From Chara braunii (taxonomy: Eukaryota > Streptophyta > Charophyceae > Charales > Characeae): 31,779 bases of DNA. A program made the position numbers and the translations under genes. The first letter of the stretch is position 1, and each line of letters opens with the position of its first letter. The stretch covers positions 1,266,307-1,298,085 of the forward strand of contig BFEA01000115.1 of the NCBI GenBank assembly GCA_003427395.1. The letters run 5' to 3'. Below, in pieces: positions 9,154 through 18,981 of this stretch. The notes under the pieces were generated by a model. That model made no database searches and was not told the DNA's origin. It worked only from the letters and a program-made list of their open reading frames with translations.

Positions 9154-9444
9154 AGGAGGCCCGTCCTCCTCAGGACCTTCGTTATTGTTGATCGGTTTTT
9201 GGAATTTTATCTTTTGCAAATTCGGGAAATACATGGGAATTACTCGCGCCTTAGCGAGCGTGCTCAGAATTTGGGTCGACGTTTAGGAATTATGGAATGA
9301 GCGGAACCTGACGTGTCCTTTCTTATGCATGAATATTCTCGACTTCAGCTTGGAAAACTCTGGGAATTTCGTAGGAATTTGAATAGGTATAGGACTTTTT
9401 TCCGTGCTCGCTCTACGTGCGGATATGACAATTTTCAATTTTGA
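9154..9444 (+). pseudogene. Cryptic reading frame with one internal stop
   Basis: A frame from about 9154 to TGA 9442-9444 carries one in-frame TGA (9298-9300). The peptide is helical in character: VDRFLEFYLLQIREIHGNYS, RLSERAQNLGRRLGIME, stop, AEPDVSFLMHEYSRLQLGKL and WEFRRNLNRYRTFFRARS. Regular Leu/Arg spacing and the sense-like codon use argue for a former gene. The preceding frame (FMNQGALFVIKEARPPQD, ending at 9191) may be its N-terminal part after a frameshift. Family unknown. Confidence 0.45.
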
Positions 9445-9630
9445 ATTAGTTGTAACTGTTTCGATGCCCTTTTTGCCTCCGCGTTGGTGCTATGCATGCG
9501 AACCTCCCCTCCCCGCTTCCCTTGCTACCTTCGACACTCTCTTTTTCACGATCACGCTCCTTCTCTCTCTGTAACCGTTTTCCATCTCTCCTTCGCCTTG
9601 CACATCTTTTCTCTTTCTTGATCGTCTGAA
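9445..9630. other. CT-rich stretch next to the LINE 3' end
   Basis: Short pyrimidine-rich sequence with no open frame. It is the flank into which the LINE inserted. I could not find the other copy of a LINE target-site duplication. Confidence 0.5.
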
Positions 9631-9643
9631 TCTTTTTTTTTTT
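9631..9643 (-). repeat. Poly(A) tail of the LINE (T tract on +)
   Basis: A run of T on the + strand sits just left of the last LINE-like sequence. On the element's own strand it is a 3' poly(A) tail, as left by target-primed reverse transcription. The sequence beyond it on the minus strand (GATTCAGACGATC) would begin the target duplication, but I found no second copy near 20.2 kb. Confidence 0.6.
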
Positions 9644-10480
9644 GAAGAAGAAGAAAGGGGCCTAGTGTCGAAGGCTCATATTAACATATGTAATACAACA
9701 CAGAAACACGCCTCTTCCCATTAGGGTTGGAAGCGCCTTTCACCACTGCTCCCATAGAGAGCTTCCCTACTATTATTGCTAGGCCTATGATCTTCTGAGA
9801 GATGTAAACCTTAGCTAGAACCGCCTCTTCAGCCCTTCATTGGGCCGCATGTTGCTGTCCATAACACCTGGCGGTCTAGCTACTCCCTTGAACACACCAC
9901 CGTTCCCTGCTTTCGAGGACTGCCCTTTTTTTAACTTTCTACATTTCCATCACTCTCCCCCATACCATGCCTTGCTGACTAAACAATTTGCAGGGGGAGG
10001 AAAAAAGTCTGGGAACAGGTCACTTGGCCACATTGGAGTTGCGTCATTTAGTTTGGTCCAATCATTGAAGAGGAGTCTGTAGTCTCTGGTTATCTCCTTG
10101 TCGTCCGGCACCCCCTCCTGCCCCCCTTTTTCCTTTTCCCATTCTACTTTCCCCAAACTCCCCCCTTTTCCCCCCCCAAACTCACCCCTTTTCACCCCCG
10201 AGCCATTCTTTGCAGAATACTTGTATTTTTTGCTTTATTTCGTTTTGAGTATGGATGTATTTGATCTGCATTTTGATTTCCTCCCACCATGCTATTATAT
10301 TTGTCTGGATTTGTTGTTGTATGCTTTTCGTAAATTCTGGTTCCTCCAACCTTACACTCTCCATTTCACAGGTGCAGTGTCACCTCCATAGTGCCCATAG
10401 TACCGCCCTATGTCCTTGCTTGAACATGTTGAAAGTGAAGTCGTCAGGCTATTCCGAGGGTCATTTTTCAAACAGCAAGG
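9644..10480 (-). other. LINE ORF2 end and 3' region
   Basis: On the minus strand, broken frames continue from the zinc-binding domain to the poly(A) tail. A late reading such as VYISQKIIGLAIIVGKL, then VVKGASNPNGKRRVSVLYYI, may be the last part of ORF2. The middle is G-rich on this strand (C runs on + near 10125-10200) and has no domain. Confidence 0.4.
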
Positions 10481-10720
10481 CTCTCCAGTCCTATGGCCAG
10501 GGTGACCCTGTTCCGAGCTGGTCCCAGAGTGTATCCCACCACCACAAGAGCCAGACCGCTCCGAGATATTGAAGAAAAATGTGCTCAATTGTTTCTGTTT
10601 TTTTCCTCGATGGGAATGCGCTCGAGCATAGTCGACACCAGGGGGGGGCAAGTCCTTTCTGTTCAAGGTTTGTCCTATCTATCAACCAGTTGTTGGTGGG
10701 TAGGCTCCTGTGTTCTATTT
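10481..10720 (-). pseudogene. LINE ORF2: C-terminal zinc-binding domain (zf-RVT type)
   Basis: Minus-strand reading gives APPWCRLCSS, then ETIEHIFLQYLGAVWLLWWW. The pattern C-X2-C followed by E-x-x-x-H-I/L-F-x-x-C/Y and Trp residues is that of the zinc-binding domain at the end of plant LINE reverse transcriptases. The last Cys position is Tyr here. The domain probably helps bind template RNA or target DNA. It follows the connecting region on the same strand. Confidence 0.7.
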
Positions 10721-12289
10721 GTCATTGTAGAGAGGCCACATTGGCAGATTTTCTTTTAGTTAATTGAAACCATTTAACGTTTCTCGGCGATTCTTTGCTG
10801 ATGTTCAACTGTTTCATCCATCTCGCTTCCACCCGGTCCTGTAGATCGATTTTTGGCCGAAGCAGTCGGTATGTTGCTTTAACAGTAATACTATACAACG
10901 TTTTAGTATTGGTTCCGCCCCCACCTTGTATATTCGCCCATACCCACTCCAGAGGGTCCAGGGGCTGTTGAGTTATCGGTGTATCCGGGGAGAACGTCAC
11001 CCATCTGTCCTTCACCCTCAGAACTCTGATTCTTGAGAATTCGTTCTTTCCGACGAATTGTATCTATTTAGGATTGGTTCTTTGGAGTGAGTTGTCCTTA
11101 CCTAGTTTGAATATATCTACCACTACCGGCCCCATTGGGTCACAACACACCACATTGCCCACCTCCCCCTTACGGCCCCGCATTAATACCCAGTTGGATT
11201 TTTGTATTGAGGGTCCCTTTCTCATAATTTTCCACCAGTTCAAGGGGATACATTCTATAAGATTTTCCAACGCTTCCTCTGGTCTGTGGCAATACCTCAG
11301 TTTTTCCTTGAGTTGATCTCTTCTAATCTTGTCCATCCTGTCTGCGTCCTAGATATATCCTATTTTAATTACCCCCTTGTTCACCCATCCTTTCCATGGG
11401 GAGTCCGCGCAATTTAGTGCTTGACATCTCGAATTAGTTATCCTTCTATTCCCAAACAGTGGTTGCCGGATCACCTCTTCCCATCTTTCTGGTTGGGTTT
11501 TGTCCGGTAGGGGAAGGTTCCTCCATATTTGTACCAGTATCGGCCAAAATGGGTCATTGCACAGGTCCTTCCTTGCCTCTTGTCCTGGTGAATCAACTAA
11601 GGAACTTTCCTGCTAAGACCGTCTCCGTGGGATTGGCCATTATCTGTTTTCAATCCATGAGAGTGGGTTGATGTAGGTTGGAGTTTCCAGGGCTAATCTT
11701 GAGATCTGTTCCAAGGCCAAGTCCTTCCATGGGATTTGTGGGCAGATGAGCAGACGCTTAAGCTATTGTATAACCAGCGCCTTGGTTTGTGTTGACAGGT
11801 CAATAATACCCAATCCCCCTTTCACTTTGGGTTGGATAATCGCTTTCCATGCAACTCTGGTGAGTACATTGTGTCTTTCGTGATCCCCCCGCCATAAAAA
11901 GGCGACTAACTATTGCTGGAAAGCTCTTAGGGTGGCCTTGTCAAGCCCCCAGATGGCTGATTTGTACCAAAGGGAAGTGAGCATGACGTTGTTAATGACC
12001 AGGGTTCTGCCAATCAGTGAGGTATGTTTGTCTTTCCATACTGCTAGCTTTTCTACAGGAGGCTTGGTTATCCATTCGTTGTTGGTTGGTGGTCAGTCAT
12101 TGGCTGTCAATGAGACCCCCAAGACTCTGATTGGGGCTTCTGGCGGTAGCCATTTAACTTTCGGTTGTTTCGGGGGTCTCCCTCCTTGATGGTGGATCCA
12201 CTATCCCAGAGTCTTATTCCCCCAATTGACTCTCATGTCAGATAAGGTACAGAAGTGGTCCATCATGTACTGGACTCCTTGCATCGATT
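10721..12289 (-). pseudogene. LINE ORF2: region between RT and zinc finger
   Basis: Long minus-strand readings link the reverse transcriptase to the zinc finger. From right to left they are VKWLPPEAPIRVLGVSL, NEWITKPPVEKLAVWKDK, LIGRTLVINNVMLTSLWYKS, FLWRGDHERHNVLTRVAWK, GGLGIIDLSTQTKALVIQ, then 11064-11336 (MDKIRRDQLKEKL, LNWWKIMRKGPSI) and 10722-11015 (DRWVTFSPDTPI, LYSITVKATYRLLRPK). The words after FADD (a YLG-type sequence, WKxRxLSLxGR, INxVxLPxLxY, FLWxG) are standard for plant LINE ORF2. Several stops break the frame. Confidence 0.85.
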
Positions 12290-12533
12290 CCCGATTTGCG
12301 TCCACCATGAGGGTCAGATCATCCGCAAACATCGAGCAAACCGAGATAGCTTCTTTAGGGATTAAGGATTAAATCTATTCTTTAGATGTCCTTATGGGTT
12401 CTCAGATTTGCTGCCAATGCTTCCTTGATGATCACAAAACGAAATGGGGTTAATGGATCCTTCTGTCTTACTTATCTTTGTAAGTTAATTGGCGGTGTCA
12501 GGTTTTCGTTTACCATGAGTCTAGTTGTTGCCA
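12290..12533 (-). pseudogene. LINE ORF2: RT motifs B and C
   Basis: The minus strand reads VATTRLMVNENLTPPINLQR, one stop, then VRQKDPLTPFRFVIIKEALA. This is reverse transcriptase motif B (normally GVRQGDPLSP). Then comes MFADDLTLMVDA, motif C, with the FADD box at 12318-12329. Motif A lies on the far side of the foldback insertion, at about 13330. The catalytic Asp pair of FADD is intact, but the enzyme is cut in two. Confidence 0.9.
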
Positions 12534-12538
12534 CTCGC

Positions 12539-13214
12539 GGTTAACGACCACCTGAAATTTCAAAATGAAAGATTCTGAAGTGGTCTGAAACCGCTGAAAT
12601 GGCATGAAGACACTTCAGGTCATTTCAGAAGTTTCGAGTGGTTTGCAGGGCAAGTTTTATGGGTTTTTTTTTTTTTTTTTTTGCCTGTTTTTTCAGTCAC
12701 TTTATGTCATTTCAGGAATTTCAAGTGGGGACCTGAAACCGCTGAAGTGGCTGAAGCTTCTGAAAGGGGTTTCAGGTACCCGCATCCAAATGGTTGGATG
12801 GGGGTACCTGAAACCCCTTTCAGAAGCTTCATCCACTTCAGGACATTTCATGAATTTCAGGTGGGGACCTGAAACCGCTGCAGTGGCTGAAGCTTCTGAA
12901 AGGGTTTTCAGGTACCCTCATCCAAATGGTTGGATAGGGGTACCTGAAACCCTTTTCAGAAGCTTCGGCCACTTCAGGTCATTTAAGGAATTTCAGGTGG
13001 GGATCTGAAACCGCTGAAGTGGCTGAAGCTTCTGAAAGGGGTTTCAGGTACCCTCATCCCACTATTTGCAATGGATCAACCTGAAGTGGCTGAACTGCCT
13101 GAAGGCGGTTTCAGACAACCCCATGTATAGATCCACACACAATCCGAAAGTGTAGTAACCTAAAGTGGCTAAACTGCCTGAAAGGAGACCTGAAAATATA
13201 TGCACTCGTTAACC
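12539..13214. mobile_element. Palindromic foldback element inside the LINE RT
   Basis: The insert separates LINE reverse transcriptase motif A from motif B. Its ends are exact 9-bp inverted repeats, GGTTAACGA at 12539-12547 and TCGTTAACC at 13206-13214. Imperfect 5-bp direct repeats flank it (CTCGC 12534-12538, CTCTC 13217-13221). Removing it brings the LINE words KNAITR and VATTRLM together in frame. The core holds three tandem units of about 136 bp (starting near 12725, 12861 and 12998). In the first two, arms of about 40 bp carrying CTGAAGTGGCTGAAGCTTC can fold on a complementary arm ending CCACTTCAGG. It encodes nothing, so it must be non-autonomous. The class is uncertain: foldback element, MITE or structured satellite. 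Confidence 0.75.
12664..12682. repeat. T homopolymer in the foldback element
   Basis: An uninterrupted run of about 19 T lies near the left side of the foldback insert, just before its first palindromic unit. Confidence 0.9.
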
Positions 13215-13221
13215 ATCTCTC

Positions 13222-13855
13222 GTTATTGCATTTTTATGAAGGATTTGCACCAGCATCTAAATCTGACTCCGAAATTAAAATTTTCCAAGCATTTGTCTAA
13301 GAATACCCAATCCACGTGACACATGATCATAGGCCTTCTCAAAGTCAATGAAGATGATTCCAACATTCCGTTTAGACTGTCTTGCTAACTTAATCACTTC
13401 ATTGAGTAATATAATATTATCCTGAATGTTCCTGCTCTTGATAAGTCCTGTCTGGTTTGGATGTATAATATCTTCTAGCACATTGGATAGGCGGTTTGCT
13501 AATGTTTTTGCCACCATCTTTTAGACCACTGTGAGAAGCGTGATTGGTCTATCGTTCCTTATATTCGTCTTTGCTCCTTTTTTATACATGAGTGTTAAAA
13601 CCACTTGGCCTACAAATCCCCCTGTCCGACCTTCCTCCCACATTGCATTATAATATCTCATTAAGTCTTCTAGAATGTCCTCCCACATCACTTCCCAAAA
13701 TTCTTTGGGAAGGTCATCTATACCCGGGGTTTTTTCCTCTTCCATAAGCATCAGCGTTGCCCATACCTCACCTTTCGTAAGAGGTCTTTCTAATAGTTTC
13801 TTCGATTACTCTGTCAATGTTTTGGTGAGGGGGAGCCGAAACTCATCAATTTCCT
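13222..13855 (-). pseudogene. LINE ORF2: RT N-terminal motifs to motif A
   Basis: Right to left on the minus strand: MLMEEEKTPGIDDLPKEFWE (PG.D segment), LMYKKGAKTNIRNDRPITLL, stop, then MVAKTLANRLSNVLEDIIHP, NQTGLIKSRNIQDNIILLNE and IIFIDFEKAYDHVS. The last is motif A with its catalytic Asp, as in other LINE reverse transcriptases. The frame is lost about 20 codons later, shortly before the foldback insertion. One stop (13518-13520) separates two otherwise open halves. Confidence 0.93.
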
Positions 13856-14490
13856 TCAGCCTCTGCACCTCTGGTTGGGACCCACATCTGATGCGCAGAG
13901 GTTTTGAAAGAAGTCCTTGACTATTTTTGTGCAAGCCGCTGTCGATGTAAGTAGCAGGCCTTCGTAGACGTTTGGGTCCACCAGGGCTTCTATCGCCGAT
14001 CGCCCAAGTTTTGTCTTGGCCATTGCGAAAAATCTTGTGTCCATGGTTCCTTCTGTGCTGTGTTTGTGCAGTTTTTCCCGGATCCTAATGCCCTGCCAAC
14101 GGTGTTCCATTCGTTGCAGGCTCTGAGTTTATAGCATTTGTATCTTATTCAATTTGGCTATTTCTATTAGCCTTGTGTCGACACTCCTATCGTCTTGTTA
14201 TTGTTGGAGATATTGCAATTTATGTTGGAGGTTCATTTCTTCTGCGTTGCGTCTAGCTGCGAACAGTTTTGAGTATTCGTTGCACTTGCGGCCCAGGAAT
14301 GCCAGACCGTTGTTCAACCATAGTATGTCGTCTTGAATTAGTTCTTTTTGTCGGCCCTAATAGGCCCAGACTTCTTTCAGACAAGTCTTAAACCGGTCTA
14401 TAGTGAGCAGGGACGTGTTAAGTTTGTAAAATCTCCTCCCTTGATCTGACTTCTTCCGGAATGAGAAGATGGCCAGACACATTGCATGGT
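13856..14490 (-). pseudogene. LINE ORF2: linker between endonuclease and RT
   Basis: The minus-strand frame 13856-14110 is open (REKLHKHSTEGTMDTRFFAM, IVKDFFQNLCA) and matches the helical linker between endonuclease and reverse transcriptase of LINEs in position and character. The stretch 14111-14490 is broken by stops, with fragments such as EEVRSREEIL. No catalytic motif is expected here. Confidence 0.7.
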
Positions 14491-15293
14491 TCATCCCTGG
14501 ATCCCTGGATGGGGGCTGCATGGGAATATTTCTGTCATTTGCAGGGCCCCTTGCAGTTCTTCTGAGATTCGAATTAAGTCAATGCGTGATTTGGAAACCT
14601 TCTCTGTTTGGTTTTTGTGAAAGCAGGTGAAGCTGCGCCGGGTAGGAAATGTTTGTTTGAACGCGTCTATGAGGTGGAGAGTTTGGGTCAGACCCGCTAT
14701 GGTCCTTTCATCGCTTTCCACATAGAAGGGCCAGGGAATGGGATCTTTCATCTGTCTAACCATCTGTCCGGGGCTGCATTGAAGTCCCCTGCCATTATTA
14801 TTGGTATGCCAACTGACAATTTTATTTTTAATTTTTCAAAGAAACGTTGTCGTTCTTTAGGCTCATTTGGTCCATATACATTTAGAACGCTGACCACTTC
14901 GATTTCCAACATCGCGAGGATGTACACCCATCTCCCCCCCTCCTGGTCCGCCTCCTAGTTGAGTGGCTCCACCCTAGACCCCGGGGGGAGCCAAATAGCC
15001 ACTCCTCCGCTACCTGGTTTCGGGATATGGACTCGGTATGCCCGGTGTGGCCAAATCTCTTTATGCACATGATTGTGTTCCGTGGTATCTGCCAGATGAG
15101 TTTTCTGTAGGCATACGACATCCGACCAGTCCCTTCCTTCCACCCCTCTCAGGAGCTCCGTGATCGCCTTCCGTTTAGTTAGTTTTACAAATGCCAGCCC
15201 ATTTACGTTTAGTGACCGTAGATCCAAATCTGCAGTTCTTTTGTTGAGCTGCCATTGTTTGTCCCTGTTGTACAATGCGTCAACCACATTCAT
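14491..15293 (-). pseudogene. LINE ORF2: APE-type endonuclease, catalytic Glu changed
   Basis: ORF2 seems to begin at the Met at 15293. The apurinic-type endonuclease nicks target DNA to prime reverse transcription. Visible motifs are LRSLNVNGL, SDVVCLQKTHLADT, GVAIWLPPG, then in another frame VLNVYGPNEPKERQRFFEKL and IIMAGDFNAAPD, and finally 14491-14763 with LIDAFKQTFP, FTCFHKN and KSRIDLIRIS. The Glu of the usual QETH word is Lys here (codon at 15102-15104, GAA to AAA), which removes a metal ligand. Asp and Asn of GDFN and the SRID word remain. At least one frameshift and one stop are present. It lies 60 bp downstream of ORF1. Confidence 0.92.
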
Positions 15294-15352
15294 TTCCTAT
15301 ATCTCTCTTCCTTTTACTTGAGATTGCCATTGGTTGTTTCTTCTCTTTTTTT

Positions 15353-17461
15353 TTAATAAAAAGTGGCAACCACGACTCTTTGTCCAGTGGGCCTCCCTTC
15401 TACAGGGTGCCGTTTATTGATTAAAAGGGACCTGATGTCTTCCTTCGACCAGGGATCACAAACTTTAATCTTCAGTAATTGCAAGTCCATTATCATTTCC
15501 TGGCTAAACCAGCGTAGACCCTTTCCTTTGGTCTGCTCATATCTCGAATATACATCTTTAGCAGATAGTCTGTGCTCGCCGTACGAGATCACCAGGGAGG
15601 AAGAAGCACCCTGTAGGAGGTGGTCATGAGTTAGTTGGGCTATATCTGATCTTAAGAGGGTTGGGCCACCTCCCCATGCTGAGAGAGGGAGGAGAAATGT
15701 CGATTGTCCTTTCAAAGTAATTTCCCCGTGAGTTGCCCCTGGTGGTATTGAGAGGCCTATTTCCCAGAAGTCTTCCCCGCATTTGACCGGGATCACTACC
15801 GGTCCTTTTTCCAGGGGTGTGTTCGTTGTCCCTCCTTTATTAAGCAGGTGACGAAGTTTCTGGCATTTACTAGTGAGGTCTAGATCCGGAGGGTTTGGAG
15901 GGGGAATGTTGTTCCGTATTTTTTCGGATTTTTGTTGTGCGGGTATTTCTGGTTGCTAGGTAGCCAGTGCCAAACACAGACTATTCCCTTCCGCTTTCCC
16001 CAGTTCCCCAACCTCTTTCTTTTCCATTATCGCCCCATCTTCCATAAGTCATGTTCTGTCCCCACTGATCCCTTCCTCTTTCGTATGTGCCCCTCCCTCC
16101 TTCTTCTCCCCTTCTGCTTCTTCTTCCGCCGGCCCTCTCCTTGGTTCCGCGTTATCTGTTTCTCCCCCTTCCTTGTTCTCTGTTTTGTCGTCTGCTGTGA
16201 TCTTTGTCCCTTGCTTTTCATCCCCTCCTTCCTCCTGGCTTCCACTCTTCTCTTGTTCCTTGTCTCCTCCTTCTACTGTGCTAACCTGTGATGTTGCTTT
16301 GGGTTAGACCCCTTTGCGTTGGCCATGTCTAGGTTTTCCTTTGTATTCCTTGAGGGGATTATGGTCAGGTTGTGCCTCCCTTCTTCGAGGGTGCCGCTTT
16401 CGGTTGGATGAAAGCGATTGAGGACAATGGTGAGTAGTTTTTGGCAGGTTTCCGGCCAGTTCGTGCCATTTGGCAACCCGCTCTGCAAGACTAGTTGGAG
16501 GCTCTCGCTGTTTTCAAGTAGTGGGATCAAAGCCATGTATGTGCTATCCCAAAATTCTTCATTCATGCCCTGGTATTTGATCTGCAGGTTGTCCATCAGC
16601 CAATTTGCCAACTCCTTCAATCTGTCTCCTGATGGATTTTCTTCCTTGCCAGTTTGCGAGGTCTGTTGCCCCCTTGTGTGTGCAGCGTCTTCCATTTCTA
16701 TTTTCCGGGAGGTAGATGGAGGGGGGGCACCTGGGGTAATCTTTGCTTCCATCGAGCTCATACCAAAGGCGCTAGCAAACGCGTCTTCCTTTCCTTTGTC
16801 ATTATCAGACCGGGCAGAGCCGATTCCCATATCTGTGTTTGTCTGCTCTGGTTCTTTTGTTTTTAGCACTTGCCATCTTTTGACCTCTCCCCCCCTTTTC
16901 TGACCGTGCTGTCATTCTCTTGTTGGCAGATAATCTCCCATTGCTGGTCCCTTCACTAATTGTTTTTGTTTCTTCTGCGCGTTCCCTTGTTGTAGCTGTG
17001 TTTGCCCAGTTTGTTGGGACTTCAGGGGAGGTGCGACTTCTGCTGACTGGGGGGGGTGTCCCCAATCCTCTGGGGTTTTGCCGAGCGGCCTGGTTTACCC
17101 CCTGGTTTGCTGTCGGTTGCTCCCTGTCCCCATCGGGGTGTCCAGTCGCTCGGTGGCTTGGTGACCCTACATTGATCTTCCTGACCTCCCACGTCCATCC
17201 CTTAGACTGTCCTTTTGCGTTCAGGTCATCCAGATACACCCAACCATCATGCCCTGGGTCTACAGTGTACCATTTGTTCGGTCGATGAGGATCTCGTTGC
17301 AGCTTGCCTGCTGTTGGTCGAGTGTTATTCGAGTGCAGTGGGCATGCTGATTCTGTACATAGGTGACCGTAGGCTCTACACTTAAAGCACGAGGGTCAGA
17401 ACTTGTGCGCAGTATGAACTTGGGGAATTCCCCCCCCCACTTTAAATAGGATGATATCATC
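15353..17461 (-). pseudogene. LINE ORF1: zinc knuckle and long C-terminal part
   Basis: Read right to left, ISSYLKWGGEFPKFILRTSS is followed by a frameshift and then the knuckle CFKCRAYGHLCTESACP (about 17340-17390; CX2CX4HX6C spacing). Next come PGHDGWVYLDDLNAKGQ, a polar Gln/Thr/Arg-rich tract to 16805, and frame 16273-16869 with the helical segment RLKELANWLMDNLQIKYQGM. A charged low-complexity tract lies at 16027-16245. Frame 15353-15796 ends it with WEIGLSIPPG and DVYSRYEQTK. ORF1 proteins bind element RNA. The layout (nucleic-acid-binding fold, then CCHC) resembles plant LINE ORF1 (DUF4283 with zf-CCHC). The long segment after the knuckle is unusual and could be a separate ORF. Confidence 0.8.
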
Positions 17462-17470
17462 GATAAAGAA
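17462..17470. repeat. Target-site duplication, left copy (GATAAAGAA)
   Basis: The nine bases GATAAAGAA recur exactly at 18973-18981 and bracket the 1.5-kb insertion. Joining the LINE across one copy restores its reading frame. Confidence 0.88.
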
Positions 17471-17614
17471 CTGTGTATCTTTTTAACGGGGAACGGGGGA
17501 ATTAAACTCATGTTGAATCCCGTTGAATTCTCGTTAAACGTGAAAATGGGCTGCTCCCGCGCTTTTCGGAAAAACGGAATTGATGCGCGGGGTCCGGAAC
17601 ACGTGGCCCTAGGC

Positions 17615-17648
17615 AAAAAAAAGAAAAAAACAAATAAATAAATAAAAA
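17615..17648. repeat. A-rich tract with AAAT repeats
   Basis: A mostly-A stretch with AAAT/AATA units lies inside the left part of the 1.5-kb transposon. Confidence 0.85.
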
Positions 17649-18753
17649 TCCCCCAACCCTAAAGCACCTCTTAAACCACCGAATAAGACCAACAGTGTGC
17701 AGGGAAGATGAGCAATAGCGAACTTCAGCAATCAAACAACATCATATATACAAGACCAGATAGTCGTGACCTCGAACCAATAACAAAATTGCATCACGAG
17801 TTTCACCAAATAAGAAAACACCAAGAGCTCAAAATAGACAATGCTGGTAAAGTCTCATCATCATCATCCATGAAGAACCAATGTTGATATCGTATTTGGC
17901 GCTCGGCGCCCAGACTACAGATGACAAATCCTATCTAGCCTAGACTACAATGCCGAAGATGACATCAACAACTTTCCTGAAGTACGAGCATACAGTGACC
18001 AATGTCGCACGCTTCCAGCACCAGGTGTGTCTCTTGCCTCACTCACAACCTTGTTCCCCAACACACAGATGCCACTTGCACCCAAGGACCACCCTGCGCC
18101 ACACCCAGCTTACAGCAGCGCAGCTCGGTTATGGCTGCCTGCTCCTTCCTGCTCGCCCGTGAGCGCGTGAGCGCTGGCCAGCTATTAGCGCAGCAGCGCT
18201 TATGCAACATGTAGCCAGCACCCGAGTCAAATGCGGAGGCAGGCCCTTTGCTATATGGAAGTGGCCGGCCTGTTTGTTGTCTCAGGCTGCGCTGGGGCTT
18301 TCCCAAGAAGCTTCCGGTAAGCCCCGGTAGGCTGAGGCCCAGTCCACACAACTCAGACCCTGGGCTTGTAGTAGTTGCTCACGCCCAACTGTCAACGGCC
18401 TGTGTTAGGCCCACATCCCGTATCCAGCCCAGGGCATGCCTGCAATACATTCAAACAGGCTGCCCAGGGCGTGGGTTCTTCCAACCAACTGGCGCTGCAC
18501 AACTGCCTGAATTTCCTTGAGTTGCGTGGTGACCGAAATAGGGGCCCTCAAGCCCTCGTCGTGCCTGCCTTCACTTAAGGCGGCCGACGTGATACTTGGC
18601 AGGGCCTGAAAAGGGCTCATAGGGGCATAAGCCTCACATGTGTGAAACCAAAAACCAAAACATTCATTTCATTTTAGTTTTTGTTTTTTCATTGTATGTT
18701 TATGGTTTTCATTTTTAAAAAATATATTTAATTATCAAAAAATAAAAATAAAA

Positions 18754-18790
18754 ATATGGGGTTGTAGTCCTCGAAAAAACCTACAACCCC

Positions 18791-18794
<4 letters not shown>
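18754..18794. repeat. Perfect 14-bp hairpin
   Basis: ATATGGGGTTGTAG (18754-18767) and its exact complement CTACAACCCCATAT (18781-18794) are separated by a 13-base loop rich in A. The right arm runs straight into a (TA)n tract to about 18824. It lies inside the 1.5-kb transposon near its right TIR. No T tail follows, so it is not a convincing bacterial-type terminator. Confidence 0.9.

Positions 18795-18824
<30 letters not shown>
18791..18824. repeat. (TA)n microsatellite
   Basis: About 34 bases of alternating A and T, broken by one G, next to the hairpin. Confidence 0.9.
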
Positions 18825-18972
18825 TTTGGACAATTTTTAGCCCAGGAAAAAAATCATCGCGGACCCCGTTAATTCGCGTCCGACGCGCGTTTGAACGGGA
18901 GTTTAACTCGAATTCAATGCACGTTGAATTTCTCAACACGGAACCCGCGTTTAATTCAAAATCGGACACACA

Positions 18973-18981
18973 GATAAAGAA
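18973..18981. repeat. Target-site duplication, right copy (GATAAAGAA)
   Basis: Exact second copy of the nine bases at 17462-17470. It marks the right end of the 1.5-kb insertion. Confidence 0.88.

Larger units (their letters stand above)
17471..18972. mobile_element. Non-autonomous TIR transposon in LINE ORF1 (Mutator-like?)
   Basis: The 1502-bp insert lies between 9-bp direct repeats GATAAAGAA. Excising it and one repeat joins LINE ORF1 in frame: the words LDSRGGNLSLS and MISSYLKW become contiguous. Its ends are related in inverted orientation. Both start TGTGT (left from base 2), and TTGAATTCTCGTTAAAC about 52 bases in on the left matches TTGAATTCGAGTTAAAC about 56 bases in on the right. 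Long imperfect TIRs with a 9-bp duplication suggest a Mutator-like element; this class call is inference. No transposase is visible: the interior (17600-18720) has only short frames, a GC-rich middle near 18040-18600 and A/T-rich ends. Confidence 0.8.

Noticed and set aside
12604-13008. ORF of 134 codons over the foldback element
   Set aside because: It translates the 136-bp tandem unit (period not a multiple of three in both intervals) and has no protein character.
12700-13060. GAAgcTTC words as heat-shock elements
   Set aside because: The alternation with 2-base spacing is not kept over three units; the words follow from the palindromic CTGAAGCTTCTGAA repeat itself.
15932-17288. Plus-strand ORFs rich in Phe, Leu, Ser and Pro
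   Set aside because: They are shadows of the minus-strand LINE ORF1, whose zinc knuckle and polar tracts explain the region better.
17950-18620. Overlapping ORFs on both strands in the GC-rich middle of the 1.5-kb transposon
   Set aside because: No domain, several frames equally open, as expected from high GC; no transposase motif found.
18754-18824. Rho-independent terminator
   Set aside because: The context is a eukaryotic transposon and no T tract follows the hairpin.
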